DNA from: CAVQGZ01 sp963714455
Lineage (GTDB): Bacteria; Actinomycetota; Actinomycetes; Jiangellales; Jiangellaceae
Direction: 5' to 3'
Length of the DNA stretch: 64,000 nucleotides
NCBI GenBank assembly: GCA_963714455.1
Contig: CAVQON010000018.1
Span: 5,244 to 69,243 of the forward strand
A model generated the notes under the pieces. It worked only from the letters and a program-made list of their open reading frames with translations, did no database searches and was not told the origin of the DNA. Positions 40,293 to 48,254 of this stretch are shown here, one piece after another. A program made the position numbers and the translations under genes. Within the stretch, counting starts at the first letter, position 1; the number at the start of each line of letters is the position of its first letter.

Positions 40293-41621
40293 ATGTCGGC
40301 CGCGGCGCAGGGCACCATCCGAGAGCGCGAACGCTCGATCGACGCCTACCGGGCGTTCGCGATCCTCACGGTCATCGCTGGGCACTGGCTCGCGTTCGTG
40401 CTTCTCGACGATGCCGGACGCCTCGACGGCCGCAACCTGCTGGAGATCTGGCCACCGGCCCCCTGGCTGACGTGGTTCTTCCAGGTGATGCCCCTCTTCT
40501 TCGTCGTGGGCGGGTACGCCAACGCGGCCTCGTGGACGGGGCGTAGGCGCGAGGTCAGCCGCCTGGGCTGGGTCGGCGCACGGGTCTGGCGCCTGGTGGT
40601 CCCCAGCCTCGTGCTCCTCACCGTCGTCACCACGGTGTCGATGGCCTCGCGGTGGGCCGGCGCGGACGCCGCGACGGTCGACCTCGCGCTGACCATCGTC
40701 GGCCTGCCGCTGTGGTTCCTGGCTGTGTACCTCGTGGTGTCGGCCACCACGCCGTGGCTGGTCGAGGCCGAGCAGCGGTGGGGGCTGCGCGTGCCGGCCG
40801 GGCTGCTGGCGACGTGCGTGGCGGTGGACCTGCTCGCCAACCTCGGCGGCGTCCCCATCGGCCTGCTGACCTACCCGCTGTTCTGGCTCGGTGTCTACGC
40901 CGCAGGGGTCGCCTGGCGCAGCGGTCGGCTGCTGGAGGTGCCCTGGCTCGCGCCGGCGCTGGTCGTCGGCGGCGCCGCGGCGCTGGTACTGCTGGTGGTG
41001 GTGGGGCCGTACCCGGTCAGCATGTTGGCTGCGTTGGGCGAAGAGATCCAGAACAACGGCCCGCCGTCGTCCGCGCTGCTCGCCCTGGCCATGGCCCAGC
41101 TCGGCATCGTGCTTCTGCTACGGCACCGGGTGCGCCGCTGGTGCGAGCACCGGCGCGTGTGGGCAGGTGTCGTCGCGGTGAACCTGGTCGCCATGTCGCT
41201 GTACCTGTGGCACATGGTCGCGGCACTCCTCGCGTCCCTGGTGTTCTGGTTCACCGGTCTGGTCAGCGCCGCGGCGGCGTTGAGCACCACGTGGTGGTGG
41301 CAGCGCCCGCTCTGGTACCTGGTGTGCGCAGGGATGCTGCTCGTCATCGTGCGCGCCGTGCGACGCTTCGAGTGGGTGACACCGGTTGTCGAGCCGGTGC
41401 CGCAGACCCCACGCCGACTGATCGGCCTCGGCGCGGGCGTCACGCTGCTCGCCGCCGGGATGGTCGCGCTGACGGTCACCGGGTTGACGGCTGGACCCGC
41501 CGGCATCTCGGTGCTCGGCCTTCTCGCCTTCGTCGCCGGCGCCGTCACCGTCCGGGCTGCGACCGGCATCGTCGCTACCACGTCGACCCGTCGGACGAGG
41601 GCGCCCTCGGACCTGTCGTGA
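40293..41621 (+). CDS. Acyltransferase-3 family membrane protein
   Basis: A 442-residue polytopic protein with 10-11 TM helices. The N-terminal block RERSIDAYRAFAILTVIAGHW contains the conserved R and the catalytic-type His of the acyltransferase-3 (OafA/NodX) family, and FFVVGGYANAASW matches the following conserved loop. There is no SGNH domain. It probably acetylates or acylates an extracytoplasmic sugar or lipid; the acceptor is unknown. ATG start at 40293. Confidence 0.82.
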   Translation: MSAAAQGTIRERERSIDAYRAFAILTVIAGHWLAFVLLDDAGRLDGRNLLEIWPPAPWLTWFFQVMPLFFVVGGYANAASWTGRRREVSRLGWVGARVWRLVVPSLVLLTVVTTVSMASRWAGADAATVDLALTIVGLPLWFLAVYLVVSATTPWLVEAEQRWGLRVPAGLLATCVAVDLLANLGGVPIGLLTYPLFWLGVYAAGVAWRSGRLLEVPWLAPALVVGGAAALVLLVVVGPYPVSMLAALGEEIQNNGPPSSALLALAMAQLGIVLLLRHRVRRWCEHRRVWAGVVAVNLVAMSLYLWHMVAALLASLVFWFTGLVSAAAALSTTWWWQRPLWYLVCAGMLLVIVRAVRRFEWVTPVVEPVPQTPRRLIGLGAGVTLLAAGMVALTVTGLTAGPAGISVLGLLAFVAGAVTVRAATGIVATTSTRRTRAPSDLS

Positions 41622-41625
41622 CGGC

Positions 41626-42068
41626 GTGGCATCCGGCGGGATCAGCGACCAGCGCCCCGTCCGGGCTGTGGTGCCGAACGGGCAGGCCCCCCGTCACCAG
41701 TGGCCCACTACGATCCCGGCGGTCGCCCAGATACTCGACTCAGGGCTGGATCTGCCGTCGGGGGTGACGATCCTGGTCGGCGAGAACGGGTCGGGGAAGT
41801 CCACGGTCGTGGAGGCCGTGGCGATGGCCTTCGGCCTCTCCGCCGAAGGTGGGTCGACGTTCGCGCGGCACGGCACCCGGGCCACGGAGTCCGAGCTCTG
41901 GCGCTGGATCACGCTTCAGCGCTCGCCGCCACGCCCGGCGCGACCATCGTCGAGGTCGGTTCGTGGGGCCTGCGCGAGACGGGACACGACGACCTCGAGC
42001 TGGTCTGGCACTGGAAGGCGTTTCTCGACAACCCGATGCGCTACCTGCGCCATCTCGACCCGTCGTGA
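41626..42068 (+). pseudogene. AAA family ATPase remnant (internal deletion and frameshift)
   Basis: The 5' part encodes the N-terminus of a small ABC/SMC-like AAA ATPase (AQILDSGLDLPSGVTILVG, Walker A GENGSGKST, FARHGTRATESEL). After about 90 codons the reading jumps to another frame that encodes the family's C-terminus (PGATIVEVGSWGLRETGHDDLELV, WKAFLDNPMRYLRHL). The middle of the protein, with the signature and Walker B/D-loop, is missing, probably about 100 residues. The junction lies near 41900-41915. It cannot make a functional ATPase. Confidence 0.8.
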
Positions 42069-42085
42069 CGTGACCCGTCGTGAGG

Positions 42086-42511
42086 TCAGGGGCGCATGCG
42101 GGCGACGCAGCGCTCGCCGGAGGTGGAGCGTGCCTTGACGACGATGCGGTCGCGTCCGGGGCGGTTGCGCAGGTAGCGGTAGGTGTCGAGCTCGCCGTCG
42201 CTGTCGCCGCGCAGGCGGACGGTGTGCTTGAGCCTGCCGTTCTGCTTGATCTTGATGGTCCACTTCTTGCGCGGTGGGCCGTAGATCTCGGCGTCGACCT
42301 CGAACCAGCGGCGGCCGTCGCGTTCGAGCTTGGTCTTCATGCGCGAGCCGCGGTTGCAGCGCACGTTCGCGCGGTCGAGAACTCGGCCGTACTGGCTGAG
42401 CTCGGCGCCTGATGAGGCGGGGGCGACGGTGGCGGCGGTCGCGGGTGCGACCAGTACGAGCGGAGCCACGAGGGCCCCGATGAGCAGGGGGAGGAGGAGG
42501 CGTAGACGCAC
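42086..42511 (-). CDS. Secreted basic protein, unknown family
   Basis: A 141-residue protein with a clear signal peptide (VRLRLLLPLLIGALVAPLVL, then APATA-A cleavage near residue 27). The mature part is rich in Arg and Lys, with two cysteines near its ends (NVRCNRGSR and GERCVARMRP) that could form a disulfide, and beta-rich segments between (WFEVDAEIYG, KKWTIKIKQNG). GTG 42511 is supported by CAGGAG nine bases upstream. It is divergent from the signalling operon and shares its regulatory region. Confidence 0.68.
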   Translation of the reverse strand: MRLRLLLPLLIGALVAPLVLVAPATAATVAPASSGAELSQYGRVLDRANVRCNRGSRMKTKLERDGRRWFEVDAEIYGPPRKKWTIKIKQNGRLKHTVRLRGDSDGELDTYRYLRNRPGRDRIVVKARSTSGERCVARMRP

Positions 42512-42671
42512 GAGGTGCTCCTGACGGTGGAGAGTGGGGCATCGAGGACTGGTCCGTGGGCGGTCGGTCGGCCCTGGGTGGCTGGCAGCAAGGTAGTGAC
42601 GAGGACGACCGCGGGCGGGGGGCCGAAAGTCCCTCATGATGTGCGGCACCGGGCACCAACGAGGTGACCAG

Positions 42672-42712
42672 GATGAGAGGACCTCTCATCTGCGTCTCAC
42701 GGTGGTCTCATC
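42672..42712 (+). promoter_or_regulatory. Predicted response-regulator box: three TCTCA repeats spaced 11 bp
   Basis: Three direct repeats of (C/G)(C/G)TCTCA begin at 42682, 42693 and 42704, exactly one helical turn apart. The first also forms half of a perfect 19-bp palindrome, GATGAGAGGACCTCTCATC (42672-42690). Direct repeats at 10-11 bp are the usual binding pattern of OmpR-family regulators such as the one at 46063, and TCTCA repeats resemble those described for mycobacterial MprA. The box lies between the two divergent secreted-protein genes. Confidence 0.6.
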
Positions 42713-42736
42713 TCGTGGCGGGACTCTCTTCTCAGC

Positions 42737-42757
42737 GACGGCTCGACGGGAGCCGTC
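42737..42757. promoter_or_regulatory. 8-5-8 inverted repeat in the leader of the signalling operon
   Basis: GACGGCTC, a 5-base spacer and GAGCCGTC form a perfect dyad ending 20 bp before the ATG at 42777. It may be an operator or an RNA hairpin in the 5' leader. Confidence 0.5.
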
Positions 42758-42776
42758 ACGACACGAAGGAGTCACC

Positions 42777-43247
42777 ATGAGGGACACCCTGATCCGGACG
42801 GGCGTGGCAACGTTCTCCGGCCTGTTCGCCGTGAGCTTCTTGGCGTTCGTGCCGGGGACGGCGGCGACGGCGGCGGACTCGGCCTACATCAAGCGCGACG
42901 AGAGCGTGACGCTGCTGGCGACGGTCGATGACGACGACGACGAGCGGGAGAAGTTCACGCCGTTCTCGGTGTCGCGTGCCTCGGCCCCGAGCCGGGCTTC
43001 GCGCGCGTCGGTGTCGCGTGTGTCGCGTGTGTCGCGGGACAGCCGGGACGCGACTGCGAGCAAGAAGTCGCGCAACACCCGGGACAAGACCAACAGCCGG
43101 GTCACTGCGGTGAGCCGGGACCGGGACAAGTCGCGTTTCGACCTGACGCGTGACTGGACGATGGACGGTGGGGAGTTCACCCGCGACCGCACCGCGAACA
43201 GCACGAACGACAACAGCCGCAACGACACCCGGTGGGGCCGGCGCTGA
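42777..43247 (+). CDS. Secreted Ser/Arg-rich low-complexity protein
   Basis: A 156-residue protein. A signal peptide (residues 1-33, GTAATAA cleavage region) is followed by a short segment with DDDDDE and a long Ser-Arg-Asp-rich low-complexity tract (SRASRASVSRVSRVSRDSRD and similar) to the C-terminus. No fold or cysteine is apparent; the mature protein is likely disordered. GAAGGAG lies upstream of ATG 42777. It is the first gene of the kinase/two-component operon. It could be an extracytoplasmic target or ligand of that system, but this is inferred from position only. Confidence 0.68.
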   Translation: MRDTLIRTGVATFSGLFAVSFLAFVPGTAATAADSAYIKRDESVTLLATVDDDDDEREKFTPFSVSRASAPSRASRASVSRVSRVSRDSRDATASKKSRNTRDKTNSRVTAVSRDRDKSRFDLTRDWTMDGGEFTRDRTANSTNDNSRNDTRWGRR

Positions 43248-43278
43248 GGCGCCGGATCGGGAGTAGAGGATCGCGCAG

Positions 43279-44163
43279 ATGACGCACCAGGCGTGGGAGT
43301 TCACCGAGGGCGACCAGATCAGCGACACGTTGACCGTGTTGCGGCTGCTGGGCGGGGGCGAGCGGTTCGAGGCGTATCTGGCCTTCGACGACCACCGCTA
43401 CTGCCCGGTGGTGGTGAAGGTGATCCGCCCGGACCAGGTCGCCGACGAGGGGGCGCTGCGCGGCCTTCGCCGGGAGTACCGGCTGGCGCGGTCGCTGGAC
43501 CACCCGGTGCTGGTGCGGGCGTTCGACCTGGTGGAGGACGGGCCTCGGCCGCACCTGGTGCTGGAGCACCTGGACGGTCCACGGTTGTCCTCGCTGCTGC
43601 GGCGGCATGGCCCCCTGCCGCCGCAGCAGCTGCTCCCGTTGGGCATCGAGGTCGCCTCAGCGCTGCACTACCTGCACCGTGAGGACGTGGTGCACCTGGA
43701 CGTGAAGCCGTCCAACATCATCATGGGCGCCCCGCCCCGGTTGATCGACCTGTCGATCGCCCGCCCGGTCGAGGCCGCCGCCCGGCTGGACTACACGGTG
43801 GGCACCGACCGCTACCTGGCCCCGGAGCAGGCCGACCCGCCCCGCTCCGGGGTGCCGGGCCCGCCGGCGGACGTGTTCGGGCTGGGGGCGACGTTGTTCG
43901 AGGCGCACGCCGGGTACCGGCCGTTCGAGGACGGTGTCACCGACCCGGACGCGCCGGTGGAGCAGCGCTGGCCGCAGCTGATGGACGACCCGCGGCCGCT
44001 GCCCGACGGCACGCCCGACGAGCTCGCCAAGCCGCTGCTGGCCTGCCTGGACCGGGCCCCGCAGAACCGGCCGAGCGCGGCGGAGCTGGCGGAGGCGTTC
44101 GAGCCGCTGCTGGCCGGGCTGCCGAAGCCGGTGCTCGGCGGTTTCCGTCCCGGACGCCGCTGA
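43279..44163 (+). CDS. Soluble Ser/Thr protein kinase with atypical motifs
   Basis: A 294-residue Hanks-type kinase domain without a TM segment. Gly-rich loop LLGGGERFEAYLAF (residues 23-36), Lys47 in VVVKVI, catalytic loop HLDVKPSN (139-146), metal motif DLS (157-159) in place of DFG, and GTDRYLAPEQ (175-184). The missing Arg before the catalytic Asp (HLD not HRD) means no activation-loop control of the usual kind, and the DFG glycine is Ser. It follows the secreted protein by 31 bp. It could phosphorylate the adjacent histidine kinase or regulator. Confidence 0.85.
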   Translation: MTHQAWEFTEGDQISDTLTVLRLLGGGERFEAYLAFDDHRYCPVVVKVIRPDQVADEGALRGLRREYRLARSLDHPVLVRAFDLVEDGPRPHLVLEHLDGPRLSSLLRRHGPLPPQQLLPLGIEVASALHYLHREDVVHLDVKPSNIIMGAPPRLIDLSIARPVEAAARLDYTVGTDRYLAPEQADPPRSGVPGPPADVFGLGATLFEAHAGYRPFEDGVTDPDAPVEQRWPQLMDDPRPLPDGTPDELAKPLLACLDRAPQNRPSAAELAEAFEPLLAGLPKPVLGGFRPGRR

Positions 44164-44211
44164 CGTCGGCCTGCTGACACACTCATCCAACACGTGGAAG
44201 GACGAATCGAC

Positions 44212-44577
44212 ATGGTGTGGCGCATCGTCGTAGCCCTCATCGCCGGGCTGATCGCGGTGGGAGTCGCGGCTCTGGGCAGCTCGGGCGCGCAGCCGAGCGC
44301 ACCGGACCTCGGGGAGTCGGTGGTGATCGTGCCCAACCCCACCGATGCCGACGCCCGGCGCGACGACAGCGCCACCGAGCTGGTCACCGAGGACGATGAC
44401 GGGGCCGGCCCAGGCGAGCCCGACGGTGACGGCGAGGACACCCCGGTCACCGACGGCAAGGCGTCGTGGATCACCCGCGTCGGGGACACCACCGCAGGCG
44501 ACCCGGTCGCCGAGCCCGCCACGGCGCCGACACGCAGTGCGGCCACGGCCCCGTCGGCCGACGACACCGGGGACTGA
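44212..44577 (+). CDS. Small membrane-anchored acidic protein
   Basis: A 121-residue protein: one N-terminal hydrophobic helix (WRIVVALIAGLIAVGVAAL, residues 3-21), then an acidic, Asp/Glu/Pro/Thr-rich disordered tail. It may be a membrane-anchored or secreted protein. ATG 44212 has GGAAGGA about nine bases upstream. It lies between the kinase and histidine-kinase genes in the same operon. I recognise no family; an accessory sensor role is inferred from position. Confidence 0.62.
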   Translation: MVWRIVVALIAGLIAVGVAALGSSGAQPSAPDLGESVVIVPNPTDADARRDDSATELVTEDDDGAGPGEPDGDGEDTPVTDGKASWITRVGDTTAGDPVAEPATAPTRSAATAPSADDTGD

Positions 44578-44664
44578 CCCCTGACCCAGTCCGACGCCGG
44601 CCGCGACCGTCATCCCCCCGAGCCGCCTGAACGGCCGCACCGCCGCAGGTACGGCCGGGGGTCG

Positions 44665-46066
44665 GTGCGGGTTCGGGTGCTGGCGGCGATGCTGGGGCTG
44701 CTGGTGCTGGCCATGGTCGTCACTGGCATCGAGCTGACGGTGTCCCAGCTGGCCCGGGTGGACGCGGCGGTCACCGATGCGTTGACGACGCAGATCGCGG
44801 AGTTTCGCGGCATCCTCGAGAACGTCGACCCAGCCACGGGGGAGCCGTGGGCGGACGTCGACGCCGCGATCGCCGCCGGTGTCGCGCGCCAGGTTCCGAA
44901 CCGCTACCAGGACGTCGCCGGTCTCGTCGACGGCGTCGTCGTCTACCGACCTCGCGAGTCCGAGCCACCACAGATCGAGGACGAGCCTGCCTTGCTCGCA
45001 GCCGTTGACGGGCTCAGCGAACCCAGCGCTGGGCGAGGTAGAGGGCAACGCCGGCCCGCTGCGGTGGGCAGCGCTGCCGGTGACGGTGCAGGGCGACCCG
45101 CGGGCCGGGCTGCTGCTCGCCGCGGTCGACGTGGGGCCGCAGCGCGCGGCGGTGTGGGAGCAGATGCGCACCTACGCCACGGCAAGCGTGATCACCCTGG
45201 TGGTCGTCGGCCTGGTCGGCTGGTTCCTCGCCGGGCGGCTGCTGCGCCCCCTGCGAGACCTGCGCGACACCGCTGAACGCATCAGCGAGACCGACCTGGC
45301 CCAGCGCCTCACCGTCGAGGGGTCCGATGAGATCTCTGACCTGTCCGAGACGTTCAACGGCATGCTCGACCGGCTGGAGACGGCGTTCGACGACCAGCGC
45401 CGCTTTCTCGACGACGCCGGGCACGAGCTGCGCACCCCGCTGACGATCGTGTCCGGTCACCTGCAGGTGATGGACAGCCACGACCCGGCCGACGTCGACG
45501 ACTCCCGGGCTCTGGTGCTCGACGAGGTCGCCCGCATGAGCCGCCTGGTGAACGATCTGATCGTGCTGGCGAAGTCCGAACGACCCGACTTCGTCCAGCC
45601 CCAGCCGGTCGACCTCGCCCGGCTCGTGCCCCGCGCCCTGGACACCGCACGCGGCCTGGCTGACCGCCAGTGGAGCGTGCACCCCGGGCCGTCGCTGCTC
45701 GTCCAGGCCGACGGCGAGCGGGTCACCCAGGCGCTGCTGCAGCTGGGCACCAATGCCGTACGCCACACCACCACCGGTGACACCATCACATTCGGCTGGC
45801 ACCGCGAGGCCGGGCACGCGGTCGTGTGGGTGGCCGACACCGGCCCCGGGTTCGGCGACCAGCACCCCGACGCCCTGTTCGAACGGTTCGCCCGCGGCAA
45901 CCGGCCCCGCGGCGAGGGCACCGGGCTCGGGCTGGCCATCGTCGCCTCCATCGCCACCGCGCACGGCGGGCGTGCCACCGCCCGACACACCGACACCGGC
46001 GGAGCCCAGGTCGAGGTCCACCTGCCGCTCACGTCAGTGCAGGATGCCCCCGTGGAGCCACGATGA
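44665..46066 (+). pseudogene. Sensor histidine kinase, frameshifted in the sensor domain
   Basis: A type I histidine kinase: TM1 (MLGLLVLAMVVTGIEL), periplasmic sensor (residues about 35-150), TM2 (SVITLVVVGLVGWFLAG), HAMP (RPLRDLRDTAERISETDLAQR), HisKA with the phospho-His in LDDAGHELRTPLTIVSG, and HATPase_c (LGTNAVRHT, DTGPGF, GEGTGLGLAI). The first 121 codons are in one frame and the rest in another. Dropping one G near 45028 gives a continuous protein (LSEPSLGEVEGNAGPLRW). ATG of the regulator overlaps its stop (ATGA). Either a sequencing error or a recent inactivation of this sensor. Confidence 0.82.
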
Positions 46067-46728
46067 GCCAAGTCCTGATCGCCGAGGACGAGGAGCGCAT
46101 CGCCTCGTTCATCCAGAAAGGGCTACGCGGGCACGGGTTCGCCACCGTCACCGCCACCGACGGGGTCACCGCCCTGGACCTCGCCCAGTCGGACATGGTC
46201 GACCTCGTCATCCTCGACATCGGCCTACCCATGCTCGACGGGTTCGAGGTGCTGCGCCGGCTGCGTGCGGCCGGCAGCACCGTCCCGGTCATCATCCTCA
46301 CCGCGCGCGACACGATCCCCGACAAGCTCACCGGCCTCGGCGGCGGCGCCGACGACTACATGGTCAAACCCTTCAGCTTCGACGAGCTGCTCGCCCGCAT
46401 CCGCCTGCGTCTGCGCGACACGACCGACACCTCCCAGGGGTCGGTGCTGCGCTGCGGCGGCTTCACCCTCGACCTCGACACCCGCCTGGCCACCGTCGAC
46501 GGCAAGCGCGTCGAGCTGTCCGCGCGCGAGTTCTCCCTGGCCACCGTCCTCATGCGCAACCCCGGCCACGTCCTCACCCGCGAACAGCTCCTCGACCGCG
46601 TCTGGGGGTTCGACTTCGACCCCGGCTCCAACGTCGTCGACGTCTACATCCGCTACCTGCGCCAGAAGATCGGCGCCGCCCGCATCGAGACCGTCCGCGG
46701 TATGGGCTACCGGCTCGTCGAGGTGTGA
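46063..46728 (+). CDS. OmpR-family response regulator
   Basis: A 221-residue regulator. Receiver domain (residues 1-118): acidic pocket EDEE, phospho-Asp in LVILDIGLPMLDG, Thr in IILTARD, Lys in VKPFSFDEL. The C-terminal winged helix (residues 128-221) carries the LSAREFSLATVLMRNPG, LLDRVWGFDFDPGSNVVDVYIRYLRQK and RGMGYRL blocks of the OmpR/PhoB class. It is coupled to the histidine kinase by an ATGA overlap. It is the likely binder of the TCTCA repeats at 42682-42712, which would make the operon autoregulated. Confidence 0.92.
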   Translation: MSQVLIAEDEERIASFIQKGLRGHGFATVTATDGVTALDLAQSDMVDLVILDIGLPMLDGFEVLRRLRAAGSTVPVIILTARDTIPDKLTGLGGGADDYMVKPFSFDELLARIRLRLRDTTDTSQGSVLRCGGFTLDLDTRLATVDGKRVELSAREFSLATVLMRNPGHVLTREQLLDRVWGFDFDPGSNVVDVYIRYLRQKIGAARIETVRGMGYRLVEV

Positions 46729-46788
46729 CGTGACCGCCGACAAGGGGGTCGGCCGCGCTGTCGAGTGGTGGCCGGCATCTGATCCTGT

Positions 46789-46802
46789 TAAACTTCTGTT
46801 TA
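46789..46802. promoter_or_regulatory. AT-rich dyad upstream of a small gene
   Basis: TAAAC-TTCT-GTTTA is a perfect 5-4-5 inverted repeat in an unusually AT-rich patch, 4 bp upstream of a strong Shine-Dalgarno (AAGGAGG). TAAACT could also be a -10 element. It is probably the promoter or an operator of the gene at 46818. Confidence 0.45.
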
Positions 46803-46817
46803 CCTAAGGAGGTGCTG

Positions 46818-47162
46818 ATGTTCACTCAAGATGATCGTGACTTTCTCGACCGGCTCGGTCGCCGCGCGCAGATCCGACTGGCGACGACGGACCCGTCGAT
46901 CGACCGGCTGCACGCCGCCATCGAGGGCCTGCGAGGCGTCCTGCGTGACCAGCGATCCGTGGACGACGCTCGACGAGCCGAGCTCGACGAGCTTCTCGAC
47001 CTGATCTGGTGGGCCAGCTCGGCCGGAGACAGTGGAGTCGCCCGTGAGCGGGCCGCCGCTCTCGCGCACGGCGTGCGCAGGCTGTCGCTGGACGGGGTTC
47101 GGTCCATGACCATGGTGGACGCGGCGCAGCAGATCAGGACGTTGGTCGTGCTCGCGGCCTGA
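46818..47162 (+). CDS. Small helical protein, unknown function
   Basis: A 114-residue soluble protein, almost entirely helical and rich in Arg, Asp and Leu (FTQDDRDFLDRLGRR, RAELDELLDLIWW, AAALAHGVRRLSL). No domain is recognised. ATG 46818 has the perfect AAGGAGG five bases upstream, the strongest ribosome-binding site in this part of the window, so it is probably well expressed. An AT-rich dyad precedes it. It is not evidently part of the two-component operon. Confidence 0.6.
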   Translation: MFTQDDRDFLDRLGRRAQIRLATTDPSIDRLHAAIEGLRGVLRDQRSVDDARRAELDELLDLIWWASSAGDSGVARERAAALAHGVRRLSLDGVRSMTMVDAAQQIRTLVVLAA

Positions 47163-47215
47163 GCGGACTGGCGAACTCCCCTTCGGTGGGCAGGTATGAC
47201 CAGTAGTTTGCTGCC

Positions 47216-48175
47216 GTGCTCACCGTTGCCACGATCACCATGTCGCCCAGCGTGGACTACACGCTCTCGATCCCACGCATGATGCCCGAGGAGAAGCTGC
47301 GGGCCACCGTCGACGCCACCGAGCCCGGCGGCGGGGGTGTACAGGTGGCCCGTGCCCTGCGGCGCCTCGACGAGGCCGTGGAAGCGATCGTCACCCTCGG
47401 GGGCAACACGGGTGCCACGTTGGAGAACCTGCTGCTCGCTGAGGGCGTCCCGGTTCACCAGATACCCGTCCAGGCCAACACGCGACCGAGCCTCACGATC
47501 TTCGTCGAAGACCAGCGGGTCAACTTCCGCGTCGTGGGCGAGGCAGGGGAGCAGACCGAGGACGAGTGGCGGCAGGTGCTCGACCGGCTCAACGAGTTCG
47601 AGTCGCTCCCGCCCTACATCGTGCTCTCGGGGTCGTTCCCCCCAGGCGTGCCCAACAGCCTCGTCGGCGAGATCGCCGACCTGTGCCGCCACCGCCGATC
47701 GAGGCTGGTGTTCGACGGGTCGGGCGAGGCGTTGCGCGTCGCGGTGGAGTCGAAGGTCGACCTGATCAAGCCCAGCAAAGAGGAGCTCGCCGACCTGGTC
47801 GACGAGGACGGCTACGACCCCGACTTCGACTACCGTGCAGCCGCCCAGCGCATCGTGGACTCCGGCGTCCCGCGTCTGGTGGTGTCGCTGGGCGGGGCGG
47901 GCACCTATGTTCTCTCGGCTTCCGGCGACGAGGCCCGCATGCGACCACCGAAGATCGAGGTGGCCAGCACCGTCGCGGCAGGGGACTCGACGGTCGCGGG
48001 ACTGGTGGCCGGACTCACCCGAGGTCTGCCCCTGATCGACTCGGTGCGGCTGGGCACCGCGTGCGGCACGGGCACCTGCCTGCACCGCGGCTCGCAGCTG
48101 TTCACCCACGAGGACATCACCCGGATCCTTCCGCAGATCGTCGTCGAGCGGCTGAGCGAGGCCGTGCCGCGCTGA
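47216..48175 (+). CDS. pfkB: PfkB-type 6-phosphofructokinase (Pfk-2 like)
   Basis: A 319-residue ribokinase-fold sugar kinase. The N-terminus (ITMSPSVDYTLSIPRMMPEEKLRAT) and EPGGGGVQVARAL block closely follow E. coli PfkB. The SGSFPPGVP strand, IKPSKEEL nucleotide/Mg region and the anion hole with catalytic Asp, STVAAGDSTVAGLVAG, are all present. It probably phosphorylates fructose-6-phosphate, though tagatose-6-phosphate or fructose-1-phosphate are possible in this family. GTG start at 47216. It is monocistronic and followed by the helicase-like gene after an 80-bp gap. Confidence 0.84.
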   Translation: MLTVATITMSPSVDYTLSIPRMMPEEKLRATVDATEPGGGGVQVARALRRLDEAVEAIVTLGGNTGATLENLLLAEGVPVHQIPVQANTRPSLTIFVEDQRVNFRVVGEAGEQTEDEWRQVLDRLNEFESLPPYIVLSGSFPPGVPNSLVGEIADLCRHRRSRLVFDGSGEALRVAVESKVDLIKPSKEELADLVDEDGYDPDFDYRAAAQRIVDSGVPRLVVSLGGAGTYVLSASGDEARMRPPKIEVASTVAAGDSTVAGLVAGLTRGLPLIDSVRLGTACGTGTCLHRGSQLFTHEDITRILPQIVVERLSEAVPR

Positions 48176-48254
48176 CCTACCCGCCTGGCGCATTAGGCTC
48201 GGTCCGGCTCAACCGGGCAGCATCGCTGGCGCAGAAGGGTGTCGAGGGACGGTC

